64,000 nucleotides of DNA, from the NCBI GenBank assembly GCA_023212725.1, contig JALBYF010000007.1:277968-341967 (forward strand), read 5' to 3'. Source of the DNA: Tranzscheliella williamsii (lineage: Eukaryota > Basidiomycota > Ustilaginomycetes > Ustilaginales > Ustilaginaceae). Below the pieces are notes generated by a model. That model did not search any database, was not told the origin of the DNA, and was given only the letters and a program-made list of their open reading frames with translations. The translations under genes and the position numbers were made by a program. Shown in pieces: positions 19,475 to 28,853 of this stretch; the stretch's first letter is position 1; each line of letters starts with the position of its first letter.

Positions 19475-19750
19475 TGGCATCTCCATCTGTAATCTTACCT
19501 TTATCCATGTTTGCAAATTAAGCCATATTCCTGTGGCTCCTTTCGCGGATCATTGTTACGTATCGTTAAGGCACAAACGCGCTACATGGCAGACTGATGT
19601 GATATCAAGTGGTTCAGGCGCGAGTGTGTCATTCTGCCCTACGTCTGATCGGGATTTTTTTGAATGGACTAACTCTGACCACGATGGATTCTCATGGGGC
19701 ATGTGAAGAAAAATACAGCGGAGGGGAGCGGGAGAGAGGTAGACAGGACT

Positions 19751-20937
19751 TCAGATAGCGGGGGCGGTTGCGGAGATGGAAGAAGGTTGGGGGCGGGTGG
19801 CGGCAGGTAGGGGTGGCACTGGCGCTTCGACGCCGATCCAGGAGGAGCTCATTGTGGAGCTTGTGTCGTCGGCGCCCAGGCTGGTTGATGGCTTGGACGG
19901 GGGGCTGCTCGAGCCGGGGCTGGCTACGCTGGTGCCGGGAGATGGCAGTGTGGGCGCCGAGAGCACAGCCGCGCCAGAGGGGCTCGACTTGTCGACGCTG
20001 ACGGGCGTGAAGTTGAGGCCGCCGGACAGCCCGCGGCGCCGGCCATGGCTGGAGCCGGTCGACGCACCCTTGAGCTGCGAGAAGCGCTGTTCCGGACTGT
20101 CCAGGCCACTCTCGGTGCCACTTTCCACATCCGTATCGGCGAGGCCCAGCGCTCCGTCAACACCCACCCGTGGTGCTCTGCCAAAGTAGTCGCGAGGCAG
20201 CTCACTGTCTGTAAGCGACTGGACGTCGCTATCGGCCGATGCAGTGCTCGCGTCCGTCGTAGCAGTACCGCCGGTGTGAGTCCTCAGCCGCGCCTGCTCG
20301 CCGCCACTGGCAATCCAGGCTTCCTGCTCCTCCAGCGAAGCAATGCTGAGACTCCTTGCACGTTGTCTGAGCAGCGTCTCTGCATCGTACGTGCCTGGCG
20401 ATAGGAGGGGCGCTTTGACTATGCTCGGGTGGTTACTTCGATCCGTGGGCCTGTGTCGATCGGTCTGATACACACGTAATTTCCGACGCACAGAGCTAGA
20501 ACGCACAGCGACCTTAACGCCTGCTTGCGATTGACGCTGGATACGAACGCGCCGTCGATGAAGCCCTTTACCACATAGCCCACGAGCGAGTTTCGGGATC
20601 ATGCAGAAGGAGGCAAAGTCCGGCATACATCAGCGCCCGCCCGCGATCCACGCTTTCGAGCCGATGGAAACTCACCCAACGTGCGGAACACGGCGTATCC
20701 GGCAAAATCCAAGGCGGTGACAAAGACGATAGGCAGCAGGATGAGCACCGAAATGAGGCGACAACCTTGCATGCATAGTGTGATCCAGTAAGGCATCGGT
20801 GGGTTGACAATCATCTTCCACATGCTCGTTGGCTGCGGTTCGGCGGGGCGAAACAGGGCGGATTCGAGCATGCTTTTGACCGTCTGAGCAGCATTGGACT
20901 TCAGCCATGATCGTAGGGTATCTTGCAACGGACTCAT
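19751..20937 (-). CDS. Small membrane protein of unknown function, two exons (join 20676..20937, 19751..20418)
   Basis: Not recognised. Exon 1 (MSPLQDTLRSWLKSNAAQ...) encodes an amphipathic N-terminus and one strong transmembrane helix at about residues 59-81 (RLISVLILLPIVFVTALDFAG). Its donor is TTGG|GTGAGT. The acceptor CATAG at 20419 keeps frame and joins FRTL to VKAPLLSPGTYDAETLL. That is followed by a helical segment (RQRARSLSIASLEEQEAW) and a Ser/Pro/Thr-rich disordered tail, for 309 residues in all. The intron is 257 bp, and the acceptor was chosen because only it gives the right phase among nearby AGs. An upstream in-frame start at 21012 would add 25 residues. The position is consistent with an ER or outer-membrane tail-facing protein; the function is unknown. 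Confidence 0.75.
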
Positions 20938-21492
20938 AATGCGATAGGAGGTGTGGGGTCGTGGGAGGTGTGCGCAAACGCTTCTGTTGTTTGGAAATGA
21001 AACTGTCGTCAACCTAGAAGCTGCGAAACCACTTGGCCGTTGGCTCAGAGCATGTTGATTGGGCTCAAACGTAAGCGACGCTGAGGGGAACCGACAAGGC
21101 GGGGAAGATGGCCAAGGCCTACCTGAAAGCCAAATTTTGGCGCTTAGGCCCCCTCATCCATGCATACGTCAAGCCACGGGCCGCAACCAACGCCACAGAA
21201 CCTACCAGCGCCCGATCCTCAGATCAAAGCTTGTTCGCTTTAACACATCAGGTTGGTGCGGTTCCCTTTTCCGTACGACTGAGTAAGAGGCCAAAGTCAA
21301 AAATTCACTGTGCAGCAGAAGTGTATTAAATTCTTCCCAAAGCCTCTCAGCTTCGACCTGTCACCAAAAAAATCTGGATGGGCATAGAGTGCTGCATTGC
21401 GCCTCGAATGCCAGTTCCCATCATCTCCTTACCCGTTGACCACCTCCGGTAGCAGCTTTCTCACCTTACAGAGATCTTTACTGTCGTCCAGA
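20938..21492. promoter_or_regulatory. Divergent promoter region (membrane protein / La)
   Basis: This 555-bp region serves both flanking genes. The stretch just before the La ATG is pyrimidine-rich, with several AG dinucleotides, so a 5' UTR intron is possible. No repeat or second gene was seen. In-frame codons upstream of 21493 start only at TTG. Confidence 0.45.
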
Positions 21493-22920
21493 ATGTCGGC
21501 AGAGAACACCAACGCAGAAGGCGGGATCACGCAGGAGCAGGCTGCTCCTGTCAACGTTGAGGTCGACACATCGAACCTCACCGTGGATGAGGCCAAGGCC
21601 GAGGCCCTCCGACAGGTGGAGTTCTACTTCCACGACTCTAACCTGCCCTTCGACAAGTTCCTGTTCACCCTGACCAGGAAAGACCCGGAAGGATGGGTTC
21701 CCATCGCCACCATCGCTTCTTTCAAGCGTATGCGGCCTATCAAGGAGCAGATCGGCCTGGACGGTATCGCCGAAGCTCTCAAAGGCTCGAAGGACCTCCT
21801 TGATGTTAGCGAGGACAACGTTAGTGTCCGAAGGAAGAAGGAGTTGGTTCCTGTCAAGGACGCCTTCGAACGTTCGGTTTACGCCAAGGGTTTCGGTGAC
21901 GAGCATGAGAGCCTGCAGAAGGATCTCGAAAACTTCTTTGGCACGTTTGGAAAGGTCAACAGTGTGCGAATGCGACGAGACATGGAGGCGGCAACCAAGC
22001 CCAAGCCTTTCAAAGGCTCCGTATTCGTCGAGTTCGCCGAGATTGAGGACCGAAACACCTTTTTACAGAAGGCAGCCGCAAAGGAGCCCGAGCAGGATGG
22101 TGGAAAGGGTATCACGTTCGAAGACAAGGAGCTGGTTGTCATGAGCAAGGACGCGTACGTCAAGATGAAGATGAAGGAGAAGGGTATTGACCCCAGCAAC
22201 AAGATTCACCGTGGAGGTGATGGGCCTGTGAATAAGAAGTTCAACGCTTTCAAGGAGATGAACAAGAAGGAAGGGCCGCGTGGAAACGACCGAGCTAGCA
22301 AGGATGACGACAAGCCGAAGCGCTCTGATCCATTGGAGTTTGAGTACAACGGCAAGCAGCTCACTACTCGACCAGATGGCACGGTCGACCCAGAGCTCGT
22401 GGAATTCCCCGCCAACTCGGTGCTCAAATTTACCGGTGCTGGGGAAGGGGGAAGCTGGAAGGACCTCAAAGATACCCTACTCACCGTCCACCCTACGTCG
22501 TTTGTCGAGTTTCCGACGGGCGCGGTCGAGGGAGCTGTGGGCTTCAAGGAGACGTTGTCGGATGAAAAGCTGGAGGAGATCAAGAGCAAGAACATCACGG
22601 TGGGCGACAAGGTGGTGCAGTTCTCGCGCGTGGACGAGGCCACCGCCAAGAACTTTTATCTGGAAAGGGCCAACTTCCGAGCCTCGTTTATGCTCGACAG
22701 GCGAGAGCAGGACGCCGCTCGGGGTGGTCGAGGCAACGGCAGCTACAGTCGCGGAGGTCGAGGCGGTCGCGGTGGCCGTGGCGCTCGTGGTGGCAAGTTT
22801 GGCCGAGGAGGCGGTCGCGGAGGCTTTGACCGAGGGGACAAGCGCAAGCGATCTGACAACGATAAGGAAGAGAGCGGACCTCCTTCGATCGGCAAGAAGG
22901 TCAAGACGGATGACAACTAA
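21493..22920 (+). CDS. LHP1: La protein (RNA polymerase III transcript chaperone)
   Basis: La binds the UUU-3'OH end of new polymerase III transcripts such as pre-tRNAs, in the nucleus. A La motif spans about residues 36-115 (QVEFYFHDSNLPFDKFL, then GWVPIATIASFKRMR). It is followed by an RRM at about 126-225 (SVYAKGF, KGSVFVEFAE) and a second, La-type RRM at about 300-420 (VLKFTGAGEG, VQFSRVDEATAKNFYLERA). The C-terminus is an RGG box with several RGG/GRGG repeats, then a basic nuclear signal (DKRKRSDN) and KKVKTDDN. The length of 475 residues fits metazoan La better than the short yeast Lhp1, which lacks the second RRM. ATG at 21493. It converges on TSC10 with a 191-bp gap. Confidence 0.96.
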   Translation: MSAENTNAEGGITQEQAAPVNVEVDTSNLTVDEAKAEALRQVEFYFHDSNLPFDKFLFTLTRKDPEGWVPIATIASFKRMRPIKEQIGLDGIAEALKGSKDLLDVSEDNVSVRRKKELVPVKDAFERSVYAKGFGDEHESLQKDLENFFGTFGKVNSVRMRRDMEAATKPKPFKGSVFVEFAEIEDRNTFLQKAAAKEPEQDGGKGITFEDKELVVMSKDAYVKMKMKEKGIDPSNKIHRGGDGPVNKKFNAFKEMNKKEGPRGNDRASKDDDKPKRSDPLEFEYNGKQLTTRPDGTVDPELVEFPANSVLKFTGAGEGGSWKDLKDTLLTVHPTSFVEFPTGAVEGAVGFKETLSDEKLEEIKSKNITVGDKVVQFSRVDEATAKNFYLERANFRASFMLDRREQDAARGGRGNGSYSRGGRGGRGGRGARGGKFGRGGGRGGFDRGDKRKRSDNDKEESGPPSIGKKVKTDDN

Positions 22921-23111
22921 CTGCACCATCTTTTGGCCCTCAGCATGCAGGCACACCCACAACACCGCACCCATCTCTTTGTAAGGCATACTAGCTTTAT
23001 TTCCCGCTTTTTCGGCATGTATGTACTATTTTCCATCTCCTTGCTTTGCCCAGAGGGTTTATTGTGAGCTCGCATCGTGTCTCGGTGGAATCATGTCTAG
23101 GCCTCGACGCA

Positions 23112-24462
23112 CTACTGCGCTGGAAGACCGAGGCTCTTGAGATGCTGCGTCCTATGTTTTCGGATGGCCCTATCAGCGACGAGGGAGCGCCAGACTGGCA
23201 AGGCGATCCAGGAGACGATGGTGAGCAATCGATCGACCACACCTCGGTTTGTGGGCGCCACGCCGAGTGCAGCAACACGGAAGAGCTCCGCGTTGAAGTC
23301 GGAAGTGATGAAGAAGTGGTCCGCCTCGACGCCTGTATCACAGACAGCAATGCAGCAAAAAGTCAACTTACCGGCCGACAACCCGGCTGAGCTTATCCCG
23401 CTTCGATCCAAACTCACCCTTGATAAGCTTCTTGGCGCATTGCTCTGGAGTTTGACCTTCGTCCGTGCCTTCGATATCGAGGGTGATTTGAGGTTTGGTT
23501 TCGTTTTCCTTTTCAAAGCCAGGGCTGAGGATGGTTGCTGGGAAGTAAGCATGAACAGTGATGCCGTAGAGAATAAGCTCGGACCGGAGCGATTCAGCTA
23601 GACCTATTTTCAGCGGCAATGGAAGGAGGATGTCAGCTTCAGCCCGCTAGCCAGGCCTACATCGGCCGTGAATACTAACCTCGAATGGCGTGCTTCATGG
23701 GTGTGTATTGGGAATAGCCGACCAGCCCCATAAATCCGACCACGGAGCTGACCATCACAATCTTGCCGTCTTTGAGACCGCTGCGTGCCATGGCATTGGC
23801 CGCTGCCTGGAGATAGAGCAACACGAGGTGGAGAATCAGTCCACCCGGCCAGCAGGCCAGCTGCAACAGCAGTCGAGGAAAGGGGCGAACATACATGTGC
23901 GGCGCTTAGGCAAGTCCAGTAGTCGGTCTTCAAGCCGGCTTCGAAGTCCTGCTCTGTCTGCTCGAGGAAAAAGCCAGGCTTCGCCCCACCAGCGCAGCAG
24001 AACACGGTGTCCGGAACGACGTGGCATGAGTCAATGGCAAATTTGGCGCCGGCAAACGTGGAGACATCTGCTGCTATATAACTGATCTTCTGGTCCGGTG
24101 AGGCAGCCCTTGCCTAGCGAGATAATCAAGGTGGTGAAGCACCCGTGCCAGTTGAGTCAATAAACTACGACATGGTACCACGTGCATAACACCCGCTGGC
24201 TACTCACCTGCACTGTGGCGGTTGCGTCGCGCAGCTTGCTTTCTGTCCTGCTGCAGAGAGTGACATTGGCACCTTTGGCTGCCAGGATCTGGGCTACAGC
24301 CAGTCCCAAACCCTGAGAACCGCCGGTGACGAGCACATGTTTGCCTGCGGCTCTCCATTTCTTTCCACCGAAGATACCCATGACAGAAAAGGACAAGACG
24401 GCCGACAGTAGCACGACGGATGTTGCCAGTAGAGTCGACTGCGTTAACCAGACAGAACTCAT
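23112..24462 (-). CDS. TSC10: 3-ketodihydrosphingosine reductase, five exons (24208..24462, 23895..24113, 23680..23806, 23418..23603, 23112..23332)
   Basis: This is an ER short-chain dehydrogenase that reduces 3-ketosphinganine with NADPH, the second step of sphingolipid synthesis. The spliced protein has 335 residues. It begins with an N-terminal membrane helix (STLLATSVVLLSAVLSFSVMG), then the cofactor loop VLVTGGSQGLGLA and VFCCAGGAKPG. The active site is S178/S179 with Y192-x3-K196 in GYSQYTPMKHAIRG. After that come FPATILSPGF and a C-terminal hydrophobic segment (LLTIVSWIALPVW). Four introns of 76-94 bp all have GT-AG ends and keep frame. For exon 4 the donor KLIKG|GTGAGT (intron start 23417) is required; the later GTAAGT at 23371 breaks the frame into exon 5. 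It is by far the most intron-rich gene here. Confidence 0.93.
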
Positions 24463-25032
24463 GCCTTGAAAAGTTGGGAAGAGGCTAAAAGAGGGGAAGC
24501 CGAAGCTAAAGCCAAACCTAAATAGGCGTTGAGAATCATGATTTGCATGTTGCATGTTGCAATTACAGTGAATCACGCAGGGTGTGCCGTGAACTAACAC
24601 GTGTTTGAGCCACGCACGGCACTCACAACTGTGACTCTCGGTGTTGCTCTCTCTATTTGAACGCTTTTCGCTTCTTTTTTCAGTACCTTTTTATTCTCTT
24701 TATTTACTTATTTTTTGATCTCGGAAGTCTATGTCGAGCTAGCGGATATTCTTGACATCGGCCTACAATGATGTCTTGTAACGCAGTGACGGTTGACTGA
24801 CGGACCCCTCCTTCCGTGGTCACAAAGGCGAAGAGAAACAGACAAGCCGGAAGCTGTCATGTCCTTCTACAATCTAACATTGTTGGATTTCCCGCGTGCT
24901 TTGACATGACATGTGCGATGCCCAAGCCATCGGTTTGAGCTTCTTCTCCAACCTCACTTCTTGCGGACAAACCAGAAACAACACCGCGTCCGACCGCGTC
25001 AGGCTCCGGTCATCATACCGCTTGGCCTACTC
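24463..25032. promoter_or_regulatory. Divergent promoter region (TSC10 / COG2)
   Basis: This 570-bp region is AT-rich around 24660-24720 (runs of T and TATTTA), unlike most of the window. It presumably contains both promoters. No supported gene was seen. Confidence 0.45.
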
Positions 25033-28000
25033 ATGGCTGAATTGCCAGCAGGCGCTGTGACCACGCCGCGTGACCTGCCACTCCCGGACAGCGGCATCGA
25101 TTATCAAGATGGTGGAGGCGCCATCACCGAGTTTCCTTCGTTAGCTCCCCTTTCTCACGACCTCGAACTGCTATCTCCGTTGCATGCGGCTCAATTCTCC
25201 GTTGACGAGTTCTTGCTATCTCGGACAAAGGCTTCGGATCTTAACTACATCCTCAGCGACCTTCGCAACTACAGCGAAAAACTCAGAGAGGAGCTCTTTT
25301 CCATCATCAATGAGGACTACAAAGATTTTGTCTCGCTTGGTAGCAGCCTCAAGTCTGAGTCCCATCGCATTGCAAGGCTTGGTTGGGGAAGCCGGCATGC
25401 TGCCAACTCCGAGCCAGAGACACCGGGCGGCGGCATGATGGCGCCCGTCAGAGACACTCTTCTTGCTTCACGGGATACTCTGAAAAGCATCGAAGAAGAT
25501 ATTCAAGACTGTATGAAGAGGAGGGAAGAAGCCGGCAACCACAAAGCACGGCTTGAACTAATGCTTCAGCTCCACGATTCCATAGTTCGACTTGAGGATC
25601 TCTTACTGATCCCATCTACCTCCCCCACTTCGACGAGGAGGAGATCTTCACAACATCAGCGCGAGTCTCTTCCTTCCTTAGCTGCATCCGGCCGACGTGG
25701 AAGCGTTGGGTCGCTCGTGTCGGACGAAGATGAGGACATGTCGGACTATGCCATGTCTTCTGAATATGAGGACGAAAGCGACAACGCCACCGAGGTTGAC
25801 AACACAGGTCCTGGCAACCCGTCCGAATACTCGTCCATTACTGCAGGCCTAAATGGCTCTGAGAGCTCGTCTCTTACTCCGCAGCTCCAGACCAGATCGC
25901 CAGATACAGCCGGTGCTGCTAGCGCCAAGCCTGCCAAGTGGAACAGAAGGCGCCGCAGGGTCGTTCGACGCTTGTCCTCAGATATGCACAGCATCACACC
26001 CACGACCATCGGCCGCGAGCGTGGAAGCTTCGGTACCCCCTTTGTTACTTCCAAGGACCAAGCACGTACTGGCGCATCCTCTTCGTCTTCTTCGCTTCTT
26101 GGCCTGCCACAGCGTGTGACTCGGACCTCTGCCGAATACTCTCGTCTCCGCTTCCTTTGCCGTCGAGTGGATGAAGAAGGGCTCACAGGCTTTTCAGCAG
26201 GGATCAGCGAGCGCATGGAACACGTAAAATCTACCTTACGCCAAGATCTAAGGACTCTGTTGCGCATCTTGCTAGCACCCTCTTCTCTGCTAGTACACGG
26301 GAGAGCTAGCGAACGCTCGCCTGCTTCGCCAATCCAAGTTTCTGCCTCGCGCTCTTCCCCTGCGCGTCGTACGAGCTTTGTGAAAGGACACGCCTCAACA
26401 GCAAGTACGATCCATGAGCGGCCGTCTAACGATCTGGATACCTGGACGCAAGTGGCTGAGCCCACGGACGATAGCTCTGCTGCCGAGGTAACGTATTGGC
26501 AGACACGACTGGAGGAACAGCGGGCATGGCTTGAAATGGTGATTGCCACCCTGAACAGCCTAAACAGCCAGTACGAAGCCAGTGCAACCGACTTTGAACG
26601 TATGCACAAGCAGAAGAACGAAACCGAAGAGGCTGTGCGTGACCTCATGATACAGGAATGGGCTAGCGACTGCATCACCTCTCATGCCTTGGAAAATGGT
26701 GGGGAAGACCAAGCAAATGGCGGAGGTCACCTAAAGCAATTGCCCGCCGCCGTTGGCAAGCTTTTTGAATCATCCTGTTCCAATGCCGAGGCCATATTGC
26801 TGCCTAATGATACGGATGATGGTCTGGTCCGCCTCTACAATGTCATTCTGCGATACGCAGCAGTAACTTCGTGGCAAATTTGCGACGCTGCCGAGGTCGT
26901 TTCGTTTCAGTCGGTACAAAGTCAGAAGCAAGGGCATTTGACCGATAGACAGTTACGGGGCTCTCCGCAATGTGACATATTCGCAAATGTACTCTGGGAC
27001 GAAGTCTCATCACGGCTGCTGGATGCAGTGGGATCTATGATTTTCTTTGTCAGTCGGCCAGACAGGTTCTACCACAACTTTGTTCACACCAACCTCTTCC
27101 TGCAGCGCTTCGTGTCGCTGGCTCCGTGCGAACGGTCGCGCGCAAGTATCAAGAACCACCCCAACTGGCTGACGTTCAGGAAGCGCTGGCAACTGCCGGT
27201 CTACTTCCAAATGCGCTTTCGGGAGATCATTACCGGGCTTGAGGAAACGCTGGCCAGCGGACAAGCTTCGGTTATACCCGGCAGCTCCGAGTATGGACTT
27301 ATGAAAGCGACCGAATCTACTCTGAATGCAATATCGACGCTGTGGTCGGACGGCATACACATCCATGAGCTCTCGGCCCGAGAATGGAGAGTCACCTTGC
27401 AGATCCTTAGTCGGTACAAAACATGGATCGAGGAGCAGATGCCGGACGGTCTCCTCGCATCCACTCATACTGGCAGTAATGGAGCTAGCAACAAAGTCCT
27501 CGACGGGCTCCGCAATACCGGACCGGGCTCAGATGGTTCGCGTGGTAGTATGGACTACCCGGGGTCAGCAGAGATCTCACGCGTGGGGACACCACACCCT
27601 CCTTCCGACCAGCCAACGCAGGAACAGGAGGATGCGCAATTGCTGCTCAGCACGAGGCTCCTTTCGGACTGTCTGTATCTCGAGCAGAGGATGGACGAGA
27701 TGCTGGATCAGGTGATTCTGGCGCGTATTTCCGCTCCCACGGTCGCAGGGGAAGACGGATCGGAGGGGGGGTTGCGAGATCTGCGGGTTGCGCTGGGCAA
27801 GGTTTTGGCGGAGGAGTCGTTCGGATTTGTGCATGGGCTGGTGTCCGGGGTGGGGCGGGGGGTGTTCAGCGTTGTTCTTCCGCGGATGGTGGGGCCTTTG
27901 CGGCTCCTGCGGTCCTTCTCCACGGCTGCGTACCGAGGCGGGGGTGCGGGGGCCGGGGCGGCCGTGCAGGTGGTGGATCAGATGTTCGCGCCGCTCGACG

Positions 28001-28374
28001 CGTACCTCCGCCTCGTCGCGGCGACGCGGCTTCCCACCGACCTGCAGCGCGACTGGGTCGAACGCCTCCTCGCCGAGACCTTCCGGCGCTACACGACCAC
28101 GATAGAGACCATCACCAAGAACCAGCAGTCGCTGATCCGCCTCAAGAAGTCCCAGAACCCAACCACCGCCCTCTTCGGCCTTTTCAAGCCCGCCTCCCCA
28201 GCGCCCCCCAACCCTGGCTCCCCGCACCCGCACAGCCCCTCACAGCCCACCCGCGACCTCGTAAACATCTTCGCCACCAAACTCCGCGCCCTCGATCTCG
28301 GCATCAACCTCGACACCTTCGACCCCTGGCTCCAGCTCAAGTCCTTCCTCCTCTCGCAAGAGGACGACACTTGA
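25033..28374 (+). CDS. COG2: Conserved oligomeric Golgi complex subunit 2
   Basis: COG2 is part of lobe A of the COG tethering complex, which captures retrograde intra-Golgi vesicles. The diagnostic N-terminal block lies at about residues 55-110 (FSVDEFLLSR, LSDLRNYSEKLREELFSIIN, EDYKDFVSLGSSLK) and matches the COG2 family helix pattern. The C-terminal helical domain runs from about residue 640 to the end (DQMFAPLDAYLRLVAATRLP, RDWVERLLAETFRRYTTT). At 1113 residues it is much longer than animal COG2 because of acidic and Ser-rich disordered insertions (about residues 195-370 and 430-475). The ATG at 25033 is the first in frame. From about 27760 synonymous codon choice changes sharply: G-ending codons, then C-ending codons to the stop (see findings). 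Confidence 0.9.
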   Translation: MAELPAGAVTTPRDLPLPDSGIDYQDGGGAITEFPSLAPLSHDLELLSPLHAAQFSVDEFLLSRTKASDLNYILSDLRNYSEKLREELFSIINEDYKDFVSLGSSLKSESHRIARLGWGSRHAANSEPETPGGGMMAPVRDTLLASRDTLKSIEEDIQDCMKRREEAGNHKARLELMLQLHDSIVRLEDLLLIPSTSPTSTRRRSSQHQRESLPSLAASGRRGSVGSLVSDEDEDMSDYAMSSEYEDESDNATEVDNTGPGNPSEYSSITAGLNGSESSSLTPQLQTRSPDTAGAASAKPAKWNRRRRRVVRRLSSDMHSITPTTIGRERGSFGTPFVTSKDQARTGASSSSSSLLGLPQRVTRTSAEYSRLRFLCRRVDEEGLTGFSAGISERMEHVKSTLRQDLRTLLRILLAPSSLLVHGRASERSPASPIQVSASRSSPARRTSFVKGHASTASTIHERPSNDLDTWTQVAEPTDDSSAAEVTYWQTRLEEQRAWLEMVIATLNSLNSQYEASATDFERMHKQKNETEEAVRDLMIQEWASDCITSHALENGGEDQANGGGHLKQLPAAVGKLFESSCSNAEAILLPNDTDDGLVRLYNVILRYAAVTSWQICDAAEVVSFQSVQSQKQGHLTDRQLRGSPQCDIFANVLWDEVSSRLLDAVGSMIFFVSRPDRFYHNFVHTNLFLQRFVSLAPCERSRASIKNHPNWLTFRKRWQLPVYFQMRFREIITGLEETLASGQASVIPGSSEYGLMKATESTLNAISTLWSDGIHIHELSAREWRVTLQILSRYKTWIEEQMPDGLLASTHTGSNGASNKVLDGLRNTGPGSDGSRGSMDYPGSAEISRVGTPHPPSDQPTQEQEDAQLLLSTRLLSDCLYLEQRMDEMLDQVILARISAPTVAGEDGSEGGLRDLRVALGKVLAEESFGFVHGLVSGVGRGVFSVVLPRMVGPLRLLRSFSTAAYRGGGAGAGAAVQVVDQMFAPLDAYLRLVAATRLPTDLQRDWVERLLAETFRRYTTTIETITKNQQSLIRLKKSQNPTTALFGLFKPASPAPPNPGSPHPHSPSQPTRDLVNIFATKLRALDLGINLDTFDPWLQLKSFLLSQEDDT

Positions 28375-28853
28375 CGCCTAATCGCGACATGATGCCCACG
28401 CCCGTTGCCCACCTTACGCCAACTATGCGCGCCGAAGTGCGGTCGAACACGTTCCTTCAAATCCACGCTATACCAGACGCATGCACGGTGTGAAGGCGGG
28501 CAAGTCTGTAATCAGAACGGAGGCGACACTGGTATTGTGAGGCGGTAGACGCAGCGTGAGATGAGATTAGTCTGACAATGTGGGTACAACGCAACGGACA
28601 GTCGGAAGGATGAGAAACTCAGCGTTGCGATGCGGCGCCTACGGAGTGAAGGTCGCCCCAACCACCGCCTGTGTCCAGGCACTGCATCACATCTGCATCG
28701 CACCGGGTGAGTAGGGGTGGTTGGGACGACAGGTAGAGATGCAATGAGGTTCGAAGATAGGCTTGCAAAGGTCTTCTGCGACAGATGGCCCTATGGCCAG
28801 CGCGAGGGGGTCGAAAAGCAGAGATGTATCGACTGCCAGGCTCACCGCGGCGA
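28375..28853. other. Convergent spacer (COG2 / GCK-III kinase)
   Basis: A 479-bp region between two convergent 3' ends. It holds both 3' UTRs. No ORF with coding character and no repeat was seen. Confidence 0.5.

Noticed and set aside
23333..23371. GTAAGT at 23371 as the exon-4 donor of TSC10
   Set aside because: It would leave a 39-bp intron and put exon 5 out of frame; the GTGAGT at 23417 restores KLIKGVEADHFF in frame with an 85-bp intron.
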